Below are positions 12,029 to 28,160 of a stretch of 64,000 nt of DNA, piece after piece. The first letter of the stretch is position 1, and every line of letters begins with the position of its first letter. The DNA comes from Pleurodeles waltl (taxonomy: Eukaryota; Chordata; Amphibia; Caudata; Salamandridae). A program made the position numbers and the translations under genes. The stretch lies in contig NC_090444.1 of assembly GCF_031143425.1 (NCBI RefSeq), forward strand, positions 1,313,485,324-1,313,549,323, in the 5' to 3' direction. The notes under the pieces are model-generated. The model worked only from the letters and a program-made list of their open reading frames with translations, was not told the origin of the DNA and searched no databases.

Positions 12029-13219
12029 CTAAATCTTCATCTTTGTGGGAAGAATCCTAATGAGGTTTTGAAACCTCTTCCATATGCTCTTGAGCTCTGG
12101 GTTTATTGGTTTTGTGAATAGTAGCCTTCTAATTCTTAAACCGGCAGCCAGTCCCCTCCTGTCGAAAAAGACAGGTCCCAAAAATTTGTCTCGTATTATT
12201 TTGTGCCTTACTCTGAGACATGAAAGTGGATACATACTTGCCCAGTGTTTTTAATAGTCATGTCCAAAGAGTAGACCCCCAAAATAGTCTTCCACATCTT
12301 TATTAGCCAATTTAAGGCTACTTTTCAGACATGTCCTTTTTTCTGATATTAAACTAGCATTGGCATTGCCCAACATGCAAATTGCTCTCTGATTCCAGCC
12401 TCTTAATACAAGTGTCCACTTCAATGTCATTAATGTAAGCCTCTTCGGCCATATCTAAAATACGTGCTAATGGACCTAACATGTCCAATAGACAGTCTTC
12501 ACGTTGTTTGAGGAACCGTTCCAACCTCTTGTGGGATCGTTTTCCAGATTTAAATAAAAAGGTTATCAATTCAGGGTCCAAAGTTTGTGTATGACCAGCC
12601 TTGTCATCCAACACTGGTCTAGGTCATTCAGCCCACATTAGAATATGGTGCTGTTTATCCAGGGGCCTTTTCATCCATTGTTTAATAAACTTTAATACAG
12701 GCAGTAGAGGCCTACCACTCAGAACTACGTGGGTGTGTTATGGTGTTGGGTTAAACATCTCCTTCCCCAGATGATCTTTAGGATTAAAGGATGAAGTTAA
12801 CTGACTCAAGGTCCTCATGTAGAATCCCAAATATGCCTAGACCTTCATGTGGGTCAAAAATAAACGTATCCAAGTTTGTGTCCTCGCTATGGACATCGAT
12901 TAAGATATCAACGCTAATTGAATCCTGGTTTTCTTTTGTGCCACTAAGGACACCACTCTTGTGCCGCAACACACATCACTTTTTGTAGTACTGAGGCTAC
13001 CACTCCTCTAAGAAGTGCGTTCAACTCAGCTTTTTTGATTTTGACCCCGGGAGATCACTTTAGTTCAGATTTTGAGTTCATTAAAAGCTTTTTGGGTATT
13101 GGTGGTCTATCATTGTCAGAAACAAAAAAATACTCTTCCTCCGAAGGAGCACTTCTTTGAGATAAGTAGCCTCAATTGCTTCTGTTGTAGAGGTTTTGAA
13201 CCCCTCCTCTAAAAACTTC
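12029..13219 (-). pseudogene. DIRS A gag-like remnant
   Basis: Minus-strand frames at 12972-12784 (SVDILIDVHSEDTNLDTFIFD), 12614-12354 (a charged helical stretch with LDMLGPLARILDMAEEAYIN) and 12235-12029. The middle piece resembles the capsid-like region of DIRS gag proteins. It lies 5' of the RT remnant, as expected. The 5' part is cut off at the TTAA insertion at 13220 and would resume beyond 15217, where frames are too decayed to read. No zinc-knuckle could be identified. Confidence 0.5.
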
Positions 13220-14206
13220 TTAACCCCTTCGCTGCCAGGCCTTTTCCCCCTCCTGTGCCAGGCCTTTTTTTGGCTATTTGGGGCAGTTTGCGCTTAGGCC
13301 CTCATAACTTTTTGTCCACATAAGCTAGCCAAGCCAAATTTGCGTCCTTTTTTTCCAACATCCTAGGGATTCTAGAGGTACCCAGACTTTGTGGGTTCCC
13401 CTGAAGGAGGCCAAGAAATTAGCCAAAATACAGTGAAAATTTAGTTTTCCCCATTTTTTTGGGGGGAAAAAAAAAAGTGGCTGCAGAAGAAGGCTTGTGG
13501 TTTTTTCCCTGAAAATGGCATCAACAAAGGGTTTGCGGTGCTAAAATCACCAGCTTCCCGGAACAGGCAGACTTGAATCAGAAAACCCAATTTTTCAACA
13601 CAAATTTGGCATTTTACTGGGACATACTCCATTTTTACAATTTGTTTGTGCTTTCAGCCTCCTTCCAGTCAGTGACCGAAATGGGCCAGATACCTAAACG
13701 TTTCTGAAAAGTAGACAAAATTCTGAATTCAGCAAGGGGTCATTGTGTAGATCCTACAAGGGTTTCCTACAGAAAATACCAACTGAAAAAGAAAACTATT
13801 GAAATTGAGGTGAAAAAAACAGCAACTTTTCTCTACGTTTTACTCTAACTTTTTCCTGCAATGTCAGATTTTCGAAAGCAATATACTGTTACGTCTGCTG
13901 GACTCCTCTGGTTGCGGGGATATATAGGGCTTGGAGATTCATCAAGAACCCTAGGTACCCAGAGCCAATAAATGAGCTGCACCCTGCAGTGCGTTTTCAT
14001 TCTATACCGGGTATACAGCAATTCATTTGCTGAAATATAAAGAGTGGTGGTTATTTGCACATCTCAGAATTCCGGACTGACCATACTAGCATGTGAATTA
14101 CAGGGCATTTCTCAAATAGATGTCTCTCTTACACACACTCTTATATTTGGAAGGAAAAAATGTAGAGAAAGACAAGAGGCAATAGCACTTGTTTTGCTAA
14201 TCTATG

Positions 14207-14680
14207 TTCCCCCAAGTCTCTCGATAAAAATGATACCTCACTTGTTGGTAGGCCTAGCGCCCGCGACAGGAAATGCCCCAAAACGCAACGTGGACACATC
14301 ACATTTTTTTTTTTTTAAAGAAAACAGAGCTGTTTTTTGCAAAGTGCCTACCTGTAGATTTTGGCCTCTAGCTCAGCCGGCACCTAGGGAAACCTACCAA
14401 ACCTGTGCATTTCTGAAAACTAGAGACCTAGGGGAATCCAAGATGGGGTGACTTGTGGGGCTCTGACCAGGTTCTGTTACCCAGAATCCTTTGCAAACCT
14501 CAAAATTTGGCTGAAAAAACACGTTTTCCACATTTCGGTGACAAAGTTGTGGAATCTGAGAGGAGCCACAAATTGCCTTCCATCCAGCATTCCCCCAAGT
14601 CTCCCGGTAAAAGTGGTACCTCACTTGTGTGGGTAGGCCTAGCACCCACGAAAGGAAATGGCCCAAAGCACAACGGGGTC
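14207..14680 (+). repeat. Two-copy direct repeat inside the TTAA element
   Basis: The block starting TTCCCCCAAGTCTC and running through TAGGCCTAGC(G/A)CCC(G/A)CGA to GGAAATG(C/G)CCCAAA occurs at about 14207-14300 and again at about 14590-14680, 383 bases apart. Weaker similarity extends upstream of both. This suggests an ancestral tandem duplication within the family. Confidence 0.65.
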
Positions 14681-14854
14681 GCTCCCCACCAAAAAAAAAA
14701 AAAAAAAGATCCCTGGTGCCCTAGAGGTCCCCCCCCACCCCCTCTCCTGGGGGCAGGAAAGGACTTCCTAAAAAATGCCCCCCATTGGGAGCCCAAGGGG
14801 TTGCTCCCTTATGTCTATTTCACACAAAAAAAAAACATCCCTGGTGTCTAGTGG

Positions 14855-15200
14855 GCGTTTCAAAAGCCGGATTGCAAGCAGTCCGGCTTTTGAAACGCTT
14901 GGAGAGACTTCAAAGGGAAGGAAATACATTTCCTTCCCTTTGAAGCCTCTCTTTGCCTCCCCCACGTGATCGAAAGAGAAATGCAAAGCATTTCTCTTTC
15001 GATGGGGGAGGCCCTGTGACAAATCAGCGCGTGCTGACGTCACGGGGGGTGAAGGGGGGGACCAGGGGTGGAAGGGGAAGAGCTTCCCCTTCAATCCCTG
15101 CTTTGGGGGGGTGGGGTGGGTGTGGATCACGGGGGGGGGGGGGGGGGAGCGCTAGCGCTCCCCCCAGTTCCTGTGACTTGGACGAGGTCACCTCGTCCAA
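14855..15200. repeat. Chain of palindromes at the right end of the TTAA element
   Basis: Consecutive hairpins were read base by base. They are: 14855-14871/14882-14898 (17 bp perfect, 10-nt loop); 14902-14925/14928-14951 (24 bp, one A-C mismatch, 2-nt spacer); 14956-14984/14988-15011 (16-bp inner stem plus a 9-bp outer stem with a 4-nt bulge); 15071-15080/15083-15092 (10 bp perfect); 15142-15165 (perfect 24-bp palindrome); and 15178-15188/15190-15200 (11 bp perfect, 1-nt spacer). Each stem has a different sequence. The last abuts the terminal repeat. Confidence 0.9.
15131..15147 (+). repeat. G17 homopolymer
   Basis: Seventeen consecutive G just before the perfect 24-bp palindrome. The run contributes to its left arm and is a likely site of length error. 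Confidence 0.95.
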
Positions 15201-15989
15201 GGCACAGAAGCGGTTAAACATCTCACTTGCCTCCAGCTTTTTTTTTCTCAGCAACGCTCCCTTAAAAAGAAACACGTAATACTATGCTGAATATTCTTAA
15301 CCAAAAATGAATGAAATATATATATAATTTTTTTTTCTCTTTTAAATCCTCTGTAAAGGTACATGGAAATAATAGTGAAGAGCAAAACAGGTGAACAGCT
15401 GATCGCTGGATAGTGAAAGCCAGTTAACAGTAACCGGCCTAAGATTTCAAGAAGGCGTTGCCATGGGAGCTGCTCAATCAATGCAGCCCAAACTGTAATG
15501 TCGCCTGAAGCTCAGTCTTTTAATTTGTACTGGCTAACACTTTGCTGCGACCGGGTTTCCTAGAATTAAATCTCCCCGTATGAGAGCGGAGGACGTTCAG
15601 TGCGTCTGCTCGTAAACTTCCAAAATCTGACGGTAAATGTAGCAGACTCCGAGCAGAAGCCCTGCCCGAATCATAGCGTCCATCAGCTCGACAGAACAAA
15701 TATGTTTGGGATGGCACAAGTTAGTTCCACTAAACGCCGGAGACTCCGACGGCACCGCCCCATTCAGAGCATATACGGGTGCACTTGTGGGACTATTACT
15801 TATTTATTATCCTGGCAGATTCCCCCAGCACCTAGGATGATCGCCAAGAGGAAAGTCTGCGCACACTATGCCTTCAAAGAGCAATATGCAGTGAACATCA
15901 AATTTTAATTGTAGAGAACCCGAATAAAAGTTTAAAAAAAATAGAATAAACAAACTGTAAAACAGTGAGTAGATAGTATAATTCTGTCC

Positions 15990-16168
15990 AATGGAGCAGC
16001 TAATAAGTGAAAGAAAGCTGTTGCTAAGGACATATATACTGTAGTATGGTTCTGGATTGGAATGTTTTACTTTATGATGTGTTTATATTCAATGGACTGC
16101 ATGTTGGGTCGGCAGTAAAAGGTTTCATGCGTAATGATAGCCTCTGGTCTTATAATGAAAACCAGAAG
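15990..16168 (+). repeat. DIRS A terminal inverted repeat (high-coordinate end)
   Basis: Partner of 7502-7680 in inverted orientation, with the same ordered blocks. It is the 5' end of the element, which is read on the minus strand. The outer edge near 16168 is where similarity to the internal palindrome arm ends. Confidence 0.8.
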
Positions 16169-16176
16169 TGTTAGTT

Positions 16177-16480
16177 GGGAGATCATAGTAATAAGATGAG
16201 GCTTGGGATGAGTAAAGGAGATGGAGGAGGGAAGAGTCTGTAGAAAGGGATTAGGGAGATCATAGTAATAAAATGGGGTTGGGTTGAGTCAAAGGAGAGA
16301 TAAACGAGGGAGTATTTAGTAGGGTTGGTTGGGTGAGCATAGTAAATTGAGGTTTGTGCTGAGCCATGAGAGGTAGAGGAGGGAAGAGTCGAAGGGCTAT
16401 TTTGTGAATCATAGAGCGAGTTCAGGATGAGTCAGAGTGGAGATAGATTGATAGAGGTATAGAGTGATAGGGAGACAGTA
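16177..16480 (+). repeat. Tandem array, about 77-bp unit, four copies
   Basis: Units begin with variants of GGGAGATCATAGTAATAA; the CATAG landmark falls at 16184, 16261, 16338 and 16410, giving spacings of 77, 77 and 72. Units are purine-rich (GGGATGAGT, GGAGGGAAGAGT) on this strand. The array starts within about ten bases of the DIRS A terminus. Confidence 0.75.
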
Positions 16481-18508
16481 ATGCTTTCAGAAGTGTTTAT
16501 TTTTTCTCGTACAGTAGTACTAAAGTAATAGATACATAGTAAGGGTATCTACGTATAAGGAATATAATGTATTGAGACTTAAAGTTGTATAGTATAAAGA
16601 CTTTCAAGTGTTGATTTTAAAGTTTATTTGTGCACTTTTATAACATTATTTTATCGTTCGTCAATATTTCAATAGTGAAATGCTTGTACATAAATAGTTA
16701 AGGGGCTATTTACCTATTGTGAGATAAAATAAAAACCGATTCATAAGCATCTAATCAAACGTGTATAGAAACTATGCAATGACCCATGAACATATTAAGC
16801 ATAGAATAGGAATGTGTGTATATACATATCTGTATACAGTTAACCGTAAGTCAAGTATGCATTTGTTAAACAGGCATAAAGAATGTTTTATGCCCCAATA
16901 GTTTTATTGCAGAGAAATGCATCTTGTTTGGGAACTTGTGTCCTAACAGCACCTAAATTTAAAAAAAAAAAAATTGTTTCATTCACAAATATATTTTCAT
17001 TCAGTCCGTGTCTGTGTGCGCGCCTTGGCATAGCTGCCAAGTGGCTCAGATAATGTCTTTGTGTTCAGTTCTGTTTTAGCTACAGAACTGCTGTCCTTTT
17101 AGTTTTCCTTTTGGCCATAAAATCCACATTAGGCTGATGTCTGCATGACAGTTGAGCCACTTTGCAGCTTTGTAACTTGCTTGAGGTGGTTTGCATTTGT
17201 AAGCTGTGAATCCCTTGCCTGCATGACTAGTGGTCTGTGTGGACATGGAAGGTCTGAGTGGGCATAGGTATTCCTCCTTGTCTCTGTTCTGTGCGTGCAT
17301 TGTACAGCAGTCAAAACTTTCAGTGCTTATTACTGTTGACACCATTTACATATTGCTATAGAATCTAAAGCCATATATGAAAACAAAAATGAACGTTAAA
17401 TGTAACACATACAAAAGATTCTACTGTATATATTAAGCTATTGATTCTTTCAGTTTATTAATTTAAAACACAAATGCATTTTACCCTGGAGTTAATACAT
17501 TGTCCCACGTTGCAAATAAATCTTTCCAAGTACCTGCAGTGTTTCTTTAAAAAAAAAAAATATATATATATATTCATTCACCCTTCTAATGGCGGTCGCT
17601 ATTAAGTAGTTAAAGTTGGGACAATTTTTTCCATAGACAGCATTTTTTTGTTTTGCCAATAACATTGGCGCTGCTTGACAAATCTTTGTGAATTTGTCAA
17701 AGCTTTAGACGTTGGTCGGTTCAGCTGCTGTATTGAAAGTTTGGCGGTGATCTTTCGTGCAGCGGCTGAGAAGAGGTGGGGTGGGGGGGTGGTAAACACT
17801 TTCTATACTTTCCCCATTCTATGTCAATGGGATATTTCATTTGATGCCAACACTTCAACAGGGAGGCGTTGGCAGCTATCTTGGGACACCACTTCAGCCA
17901 AGTCCCACAAAAAAGCAGGGGCGGCCAGGATAGGGTTGCCCTGAGTCCCTAGCCTTGATCTAGGGGTCCCTCATGGACCAACCAAGGCTGCAAAGGTGTT
18001 TTTATTTTTTTCTCCTGAGTTTTTCGGGTCCTGAGTAAGGTCATTGGGGGTGGATGCCCAACCCCTCCCTTCCCCTTTGGGCTTGTATTAGACCCACCAC
18101 GTCCCCGGAGGAATATCAGAGAAATATGGGTAGGCCCATACGGCCTCCCCCACTGCCCTGGGGACAGCCAACTCCTGGGACTAACTTTAAATTATATGTG
18201 GGTGGGTGACTGGGTGACCCACCCCACATTTCTGATAATGAAGAAACCCCTGCCTGGGGCTATTTAGTTAAACTAAGGGGGGCCCTTGCAACCCCGGGGA
18301 TGCCATTTCTGCAGTCCCTCTTGAAGAGCCAGTAGTGTCCTGCTGTGTCTGTCAAACAGCTCCTGCCTGCGGGAAGTGGATTTTTCCTGTTTCCCTGCCC
18401 ACTTTAGCAGCTCCCTGTGTGCAAAAGCAATGCCGGCTCCTGCAGGTGGCTGGGAGCCGTCTTGGACCATTGTGGCCTTCCTGCTCTTCCCTTCATTTCT
18501 CTTCCTCC

Positions 18509-18542
<34 letters not shown>

Positions 18543-19576
18543 AAAAAATCCTATTGCACACTACTTAAGGTCCCTATAAATCACACCCTCACCATGCACT
18601 GCTAATTACCCCAGCTATTACAGCACTCATGCCAACTTTTATAACATCAATAAAAATATGAATCCTCGTGATGGCATACTACAAGACATTTCTGTTCAAA
18701 ATAATGAAGATTTTCTGTTGTGTGTGTTCAGTTGGATGTAGGGCTATCATTAGGGAGCTAAGCTACCAAGAAAATGTATTCTTCAGTCACTAATGCACTG
18801 AAACACAGTAATTTAGTTAAAATATTGAATAGGTAAAATGGGTTTTGTAGCACACCTATGAAAGTTTTCCCCTCAAGTATGGTGATGAGCGGTAAAAGAA
18901 AAGATTATAATTTTCCAGATGTTAGTGAATAGACTGGGTTAGGAAAGACCAGCTGGTAAATATAATAAACTGCTGCATAGCTGAAGATGAGGGCACTGCT
19001 TCAAACTGCAGGTGGATTGTAAAGTCCTTGAGTTGAATATGAATTTCAAGCTATTGCTGCAAAAGTCTGCCACTAAATGTGCGTGCCTCTTACTGTGTTT
19101 AGCTTAATGACACCTGCATTTCCCCATCTGGATCTGATCTCAAAGGACCTAGAAGTTGTGATAAGGTTAATTTATCTTTGACCTGTGTTAAGCCATGGCA
19201 GGTTCTCGTTTTGGTTTTGTTATGCATTAATATCTATCTGGGGTGATGGGGAGAGAAGTGTGTGTGTGTGTGTGTGCGCGCTAGTACAAATACATATATT
19301 AGTGGAGTGCTTCAGGGATGAGAGCCGTGTCTTATTTTATTTTTGGATGATGACTGTATGACGAAAGGCTATTTGGGAATGCAAGTCACCTGATTGTGAG
19401 TTGCTGAAGGTATGATTAATTGGACAAGTTTGAACAACCTCCCTCAAAGTATTTTAATAAGCTTGACTTAGTTAATTTGGTTCAGTAAGTGGGTGTTCAA
19501 GTTGGTCCACATCATAAATAGTCATTTAATGTCAGCACGGAAATGTTTGAATGCAAAAAATAGTATAAAAGATAGT
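16481..19576. other. AKIRIN2 intron 3, unassigned repeat-rich sequence
   Basis: No gene. AT-rich sequence runs to about 17.58 kb with a (TA)n at 17561-17572. A G/C-rich block follows (about 17.6-18.55 kb) with the look of an old interspersed repeat and a 31-base C-run. Then comes AT-rich sequence with a (TG)9 tract at 19259-19276. Confidence 0.5.
18510..18548 (+). repeat. C31 followed by A8
   Basis: Thirty-one C followed by eight A. Proline-rich frames read across it in all three phases, which explains several spurious ORFs nearby. Confidence 0.95.
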
Positions 19577-19970
19577 TACCTACCTTTTGTGGTGGATACT
19601 CTATCAAACTGCAGAGTCCACATTTTGTAGCCATCCTCCTTAGGCACTAGACGAACTAGGAATTCAGAAATTATTGCTTCTGTAGGTCAGTAGATGGTGC
19701 ACTGTTCTGCTCCTGAAGTGGCAAACAGTCACATGTTAGTGCCACCTATGCACAGTGATGTCTGTTTCATTCATGGACTCATTTGTGTCCTCCGACATGG
19801 AGCCTAAAAGGGTAAAGGCGCCCTGCGCCATCTCCAGGTGGTCCTACAATTTAAGATATGCTAGGTGCCAGCCTTCATTTTAAAGATCCTCCAGATAGGG
19901 TACCACCAGGGAAACGGCTCAGCTAGTACCAGTGGCACAGAACCTCCTGGTACAGGATCCAAAACCTCAC

Positions 19971-20216
19971 CTAGCCTTGCTTGTTGCAATACCACATGGT
20001 GGTGGTGTCTGGAAAAACATGAACTAGCCTACCCTTGGTGGTGAGCAGGAAGGTCTTCAACACCAAGTGAATCTCCCGACACTCCAACAGCTTCATCTGG
20101 ATGCTCCCCAATCCAGTTGTGATGCATTGATTACCCACAAGTCTGGGTTGGGCATAGAAACTGGCCCAGTTGCGGTCAAGCAGCCACCACTTCAGATCTT
20201 TGGCAGTCTCTTCCAA
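19971..20216 (-). pseudogene. DIRS B RNase H remnant
   Basis: The minus-strand frame reads KDLKWWLLDRNWASF near its start and ends LKTFLLTTKGRLVHVFPDTTTMWYCNKQ. This is the end of the retroelement RNase H fold, where related copies read VQVFTDNTT.MWYI.KQGG. The TDN catalytic box appears as PDT, so the Thr has become Pro and the Asn is lost, though the Asp remains. It is open for about 80 codons with the rest of the domain out of frame. Relatedness to the RNase H of DIRS G at 62.1-62.3 kb is visible by eye. Confidence 0.65.
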
Positions 20217-20396
20217 GCCTGGATGAAATCACAGGTTCTCTGGTGCTGGGCACACTGAACTTCCAATCACACTGCAGAGCCTGCATGTGCCGTTGGCATG
20301 GTCAGCTAGCAGAGCAAGACTGCTCAGAGCTGCCCTCCCTGAGACCCAAGACTGAGCCTGAATCATCAAGATCATAGCCAGAATGTCCTCAATTTG

Positions 20397-20663
20397 TTAA
20401 TCGGGAGGAAAGGCCAGAAAGTGCACTGTGTCCAGGGTGGGTTCATTGAAGTGAAACCTGTGTGAAGCAGTCAGGTGTGGTTTCAGCAGGTTGATTGGAA
20501 AACCCCAGCAATGGCAAGAAATTTGCTTGCGTCTGGAGTTATTTTGCGACTGGTACTGACAAGCCCACCTTCCACATCCAGTCATTGAGGCAGGGGAAGA
20601 CTGGTTGGTACCTTTTGACATCCCAGGTTGGGCTGCAACCCCCACTATTATCTTTGTGGACAC
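20397..20663 (-). pseudogene. DIRS B reverse transcriptase C-terminal remnant
   Basis: The minus-strand frame contains CHCWGFPINLLKPHLTASHR followed by LDTVHFLAFPPD. This aligns with the LGFTVNVPKSHLEPPQRLLF segment of DIRS G, that is, the region after the YxDD active site. The catalytic box itself falls outside this frame and was not found. Confidence 0.55.
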
Positions 20664-21756
20664 TCTAGGGGCGCATGTGAGCTAGAGAGGGAGTACAGCA
20701 AACCTAAAATTCTTGTGCCCCCCCCCCCCCCCCCCACCTTTTAGCCTCTGGTAGTGCTGTGATGTGAAAAGAACAGTCCTGCTGGTCCAGTGACACCATC
20801 CAGTCTCCTGGATGGAGGGCAGTGAGAACCTGAGCCAGCATGAGCATTGTAAATTTGTTCTTTCACAAATAAAGAACAAAGATATGTCCTTCTGCAGCAC
20901 TAGAAAGTAGTGGGAATATTCTGTAGATCCTACTTCTTAGACCAGAACCTCCTCTAGGGCTCCTTTGTCAAGAGTCTGTACCTACTGATTGGGGGGGGGG
21001 GGGGGGGGAGGGAGGGGGGAAGGGAAATGGAAATGATCCTCTAAGCTGCCCTGATGTAGGCACGGTGAGGGACTATAACCCAGTATCCAGCCATGTGTCC
21101 AACCCATTGGGAGCCTGTAGTTCTTCCTGCTGACTTTATAAGGGGGTTGGTGGGGGTGGCAATTCTTCACTCTTCCCTATCATTATCCATATGGCTGGCT
21201 TTGGTTAGAGTCTGAACGAAAGCTAGTGTATTCCACGTGCGTGATGGCACAATAAAAGAATGGTGGAGTTCGGGCAATTGATCATTAGCTGTGCCACAGC
21301 AAGATCTGGCTGTGGCTTCTCTTAAGGTGTGGAAGAATTTGGCTCCGAATCAGAGGCCACTATGGGTTGCAGCTCCTCTTCCAGCAGCAACAATCACAGG
21401 ACCAACACAGACATTAGCACCAAACCCAAAGTTAGGACAGATGCCAGTGCAGAGCCCCACTGGGCAGAGTACCAAGATGCTGCCGGTAACCTGACTGGCC
21501 TCCCGATGCAGATCCTTGCGGCCCCAGAATATATCATTTGGCATTCCAAAGATGCACAGTATTACTTCTTGAAGTTTTGATCTGCTGTGATGTCTGATGG
21601 ACCCATAAACTCTGGATGCATCGTGACCAGACAGAATCTTCAGTACAATGGGAATGCGACCTAGAGGCATGGAGACTACCTCACACCTTCACTGGAGAGT
21701 GGCAGGAAGGGACTCATCGTACTTTGCCATAGAGTCGCACCCCGAACTTGTGTAAA

Positions 21757-21778
21757 CCCCCCCCCCCCCCCCCCCCCC
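21757..21778 (+). repeat. C22 homopolymer
   Basis: Twenty-two consecutive C at the edge of the DIRS B fragment, one of several long C/G runs in the window. Confidence 0.95.
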
Positions 21779-22399
21779 TAATTAGTAGAGGCACAGCTCT
21801 ATAGTTCCTGGATTTGGCCCTTGTCTGGTGAGCATGGCAAGCTATTGTTGGGCAGCCCATTTCTTGGTGAGAGCACATAGTAACCCATTATGTCCTCTTG
21901 CTGCTGGGCAAAGTTGTCTGGCAATTAACATCATAGACAGTCTGTAGAGATATCTAGTGTCAAATCAGTTACTGAATGTGGTGTTACCAATCGAGCAAAC
22001 TGTACACAACCTTTATGTAAGAAAATTGATTGTTGGCAGCATCATGTTATGGCAGCATGCACAGAACCAAGTATTTGCTTATCTATAAATTTTGTAAAAA
22101 TATTTTAGTGTTTGCGATTTCCTCATGGAAGGTGAGCTGATCATGGTTTCTGAATTCACCAAAGATGTAGATTCACACACTCCCGATAATCTGTGGAGTG
22201 CTAAAATTTAAGATATTGTCAGGTTGTACCCACTTAGCAGGCCGTATATTGGATGGTATTTCTCCACAAATAAAAATATTACGATAGAGTGTATGCAGTT
22301 AGATTAGACAGACCACAGGTTAATTCCTTTTCTTTTAAGATCTGAGACTGAAGGATTTTAATCAGTCTGTCTACCATCTGCAGGAAATGGGATCAGATA

Positions 22400-27622
<5,223 letters not shown>

Positions 27623-27633
27623 ACGTTTCATGA
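27623..27633 (+). CDS. AKIRIN2: AKIRIN2 exon 5, last coding bases (Tyr-Val-Ser-stop)
   Basis: Eleven coding bases, AC GTT TCA TGA, directly after the acceptor TTCTTATTTTCAG. Joined to the single T left by exon 4 they give Tyr-Val-Ser-stop, the invariant akirin C-terminus. The preceding Ser from exon 4 makes the SYVS tail, which in Akirin2 is known to contact the proteasome. The coding part is far too short for any ORF scan. I located it by searching the intron for an AG followed by a YVS-stop in the right phase. A strong polypyrimidine acceptor and the exact peptide make a chance match unlikely, although only three residues support it. Confidence 0.85.
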
Positions 27634-28114
27634 TCTTGTTTCTGCATTTGTGAGCTGCCCTGCCACCAATAGGCTGTTTCCAGTTAAACCCTGCAGTTAT
27701 GCCATATTTCTTATCTTATCGCACCCCTGTATATGCAGGAAATGTCAAGCTTCTGTCAGTGGCAACTACTCTTAATGCAGCAACTGGTTTTGGAGTGCCC
27801 AGATATTCGTGCCACCTGGATGTGAACTCTTGCTACCTGTACTGGTAGCCTCATTTGCTCTATCATTGAGATGTGGTTTCTTATGCTAATATGTTTAAAG
27901 AAAATGATTAAATGCTGGTATTCTAGAACATGTCCTTTGGTTATGTAAATAAAAATGGAATGACTTTACTTTTCTGACTGAAGTTAGTGTGCTATTCGTA
28001 CTGGTGCACTACGACAGAGTTGTGGCCACAGCCCTGAAGTTGGATTGTGATACCGGGACAATTTTAAGAAAGTAGCCTGCAGTACTGCCTGTATAAGGGC
28101 GTTTGTTTTCAAGG

Positions 28115-28160
<46 letters not shown>

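Larger units (their letters stand above)
13224..15213. mobile_element. TTAA-flanked, piggyBac-like non-autonomous DNA element
   Basis: The insertion is bounded by TTAA at 13220-13223 and 15214-15217. Its terminal inverted repeats are CCCCTTCGCTGCC on the left and, reverse complemented, CCGCTTCTGTGCC on the right, with two mismatches. TTAA duplication and C-rich termini fit the piggyBac superfamily; no transposase is present. Internally it carries a direct repeat with offset 383 bases (14207 onward and 14590 onward, beginning TTCCCCCAAGTCTC) and a right-hand third made of consecutive palindromes (14855-15200). It sits in the gag region of DIRS A and is therefore the younger insertion. Frames in it, such as those at 14453-15279, are antisense pairs generated by the palindromes and are not genes. 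Confidence 0.75.
7502..16168 (-). mobile_element. DIRS-like retrotransposon A (nested, degenerate)
   Basis: A DIRS-type element read on the minus strand, inside AKIRIN2 intron 3. The evidence is structural and coding. Inverted terminal repeats lie at 7502-7680 and 15990-16168. A palindromic internal complementary region sits at 9405-9503. Minus-strand remnants of gag (about 12.0-13.2 kb), RT/RNase H (about 10.5-11.5 kb) and tyrosine recombinase (9542-10467) come in the usual order. A 2-kb TTAA-flanked DNA element (13224-15213) interrupts the 5' part. Stops and frameshifts run through all genes, so the copy is dead. Net DIRS length without the insert is about 6.7 kb. The 1.7 kb between the internal region and the low-coordinate ITR may hold a further insertion. 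Confidence 0.8.
19577..21680 (-). mobile_element. DIRS-like fragment B (heavily decayed)
   Basis: Minus-strand remnants of reverse transcriptase (20663-20397) and RNase H (20216-19971) in the correct order, with no readable recombinase. The stretch is broken by C18 (20718-20735) and G18 (20991-21008) runs. Terminal repeats could not be paired, so the limits only bracket the recognisable text. It lies in AKIRIN2 intron 3 in the same orientation as DIRS A. Confidence 0.55.

Noticed and set aside
14453..15279. Paired sense/antisense frames up to 132 codons
   Set aside because: Produced by the palindromes and homopolymers of the TTAA element; no transposase motif (such as a DDD catalytic set) is present.
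18335..18605. Three overlapping frames with poly-proline
   Set aside because: All three phases read the C31 run as proline; an artefact of the homopolymer.
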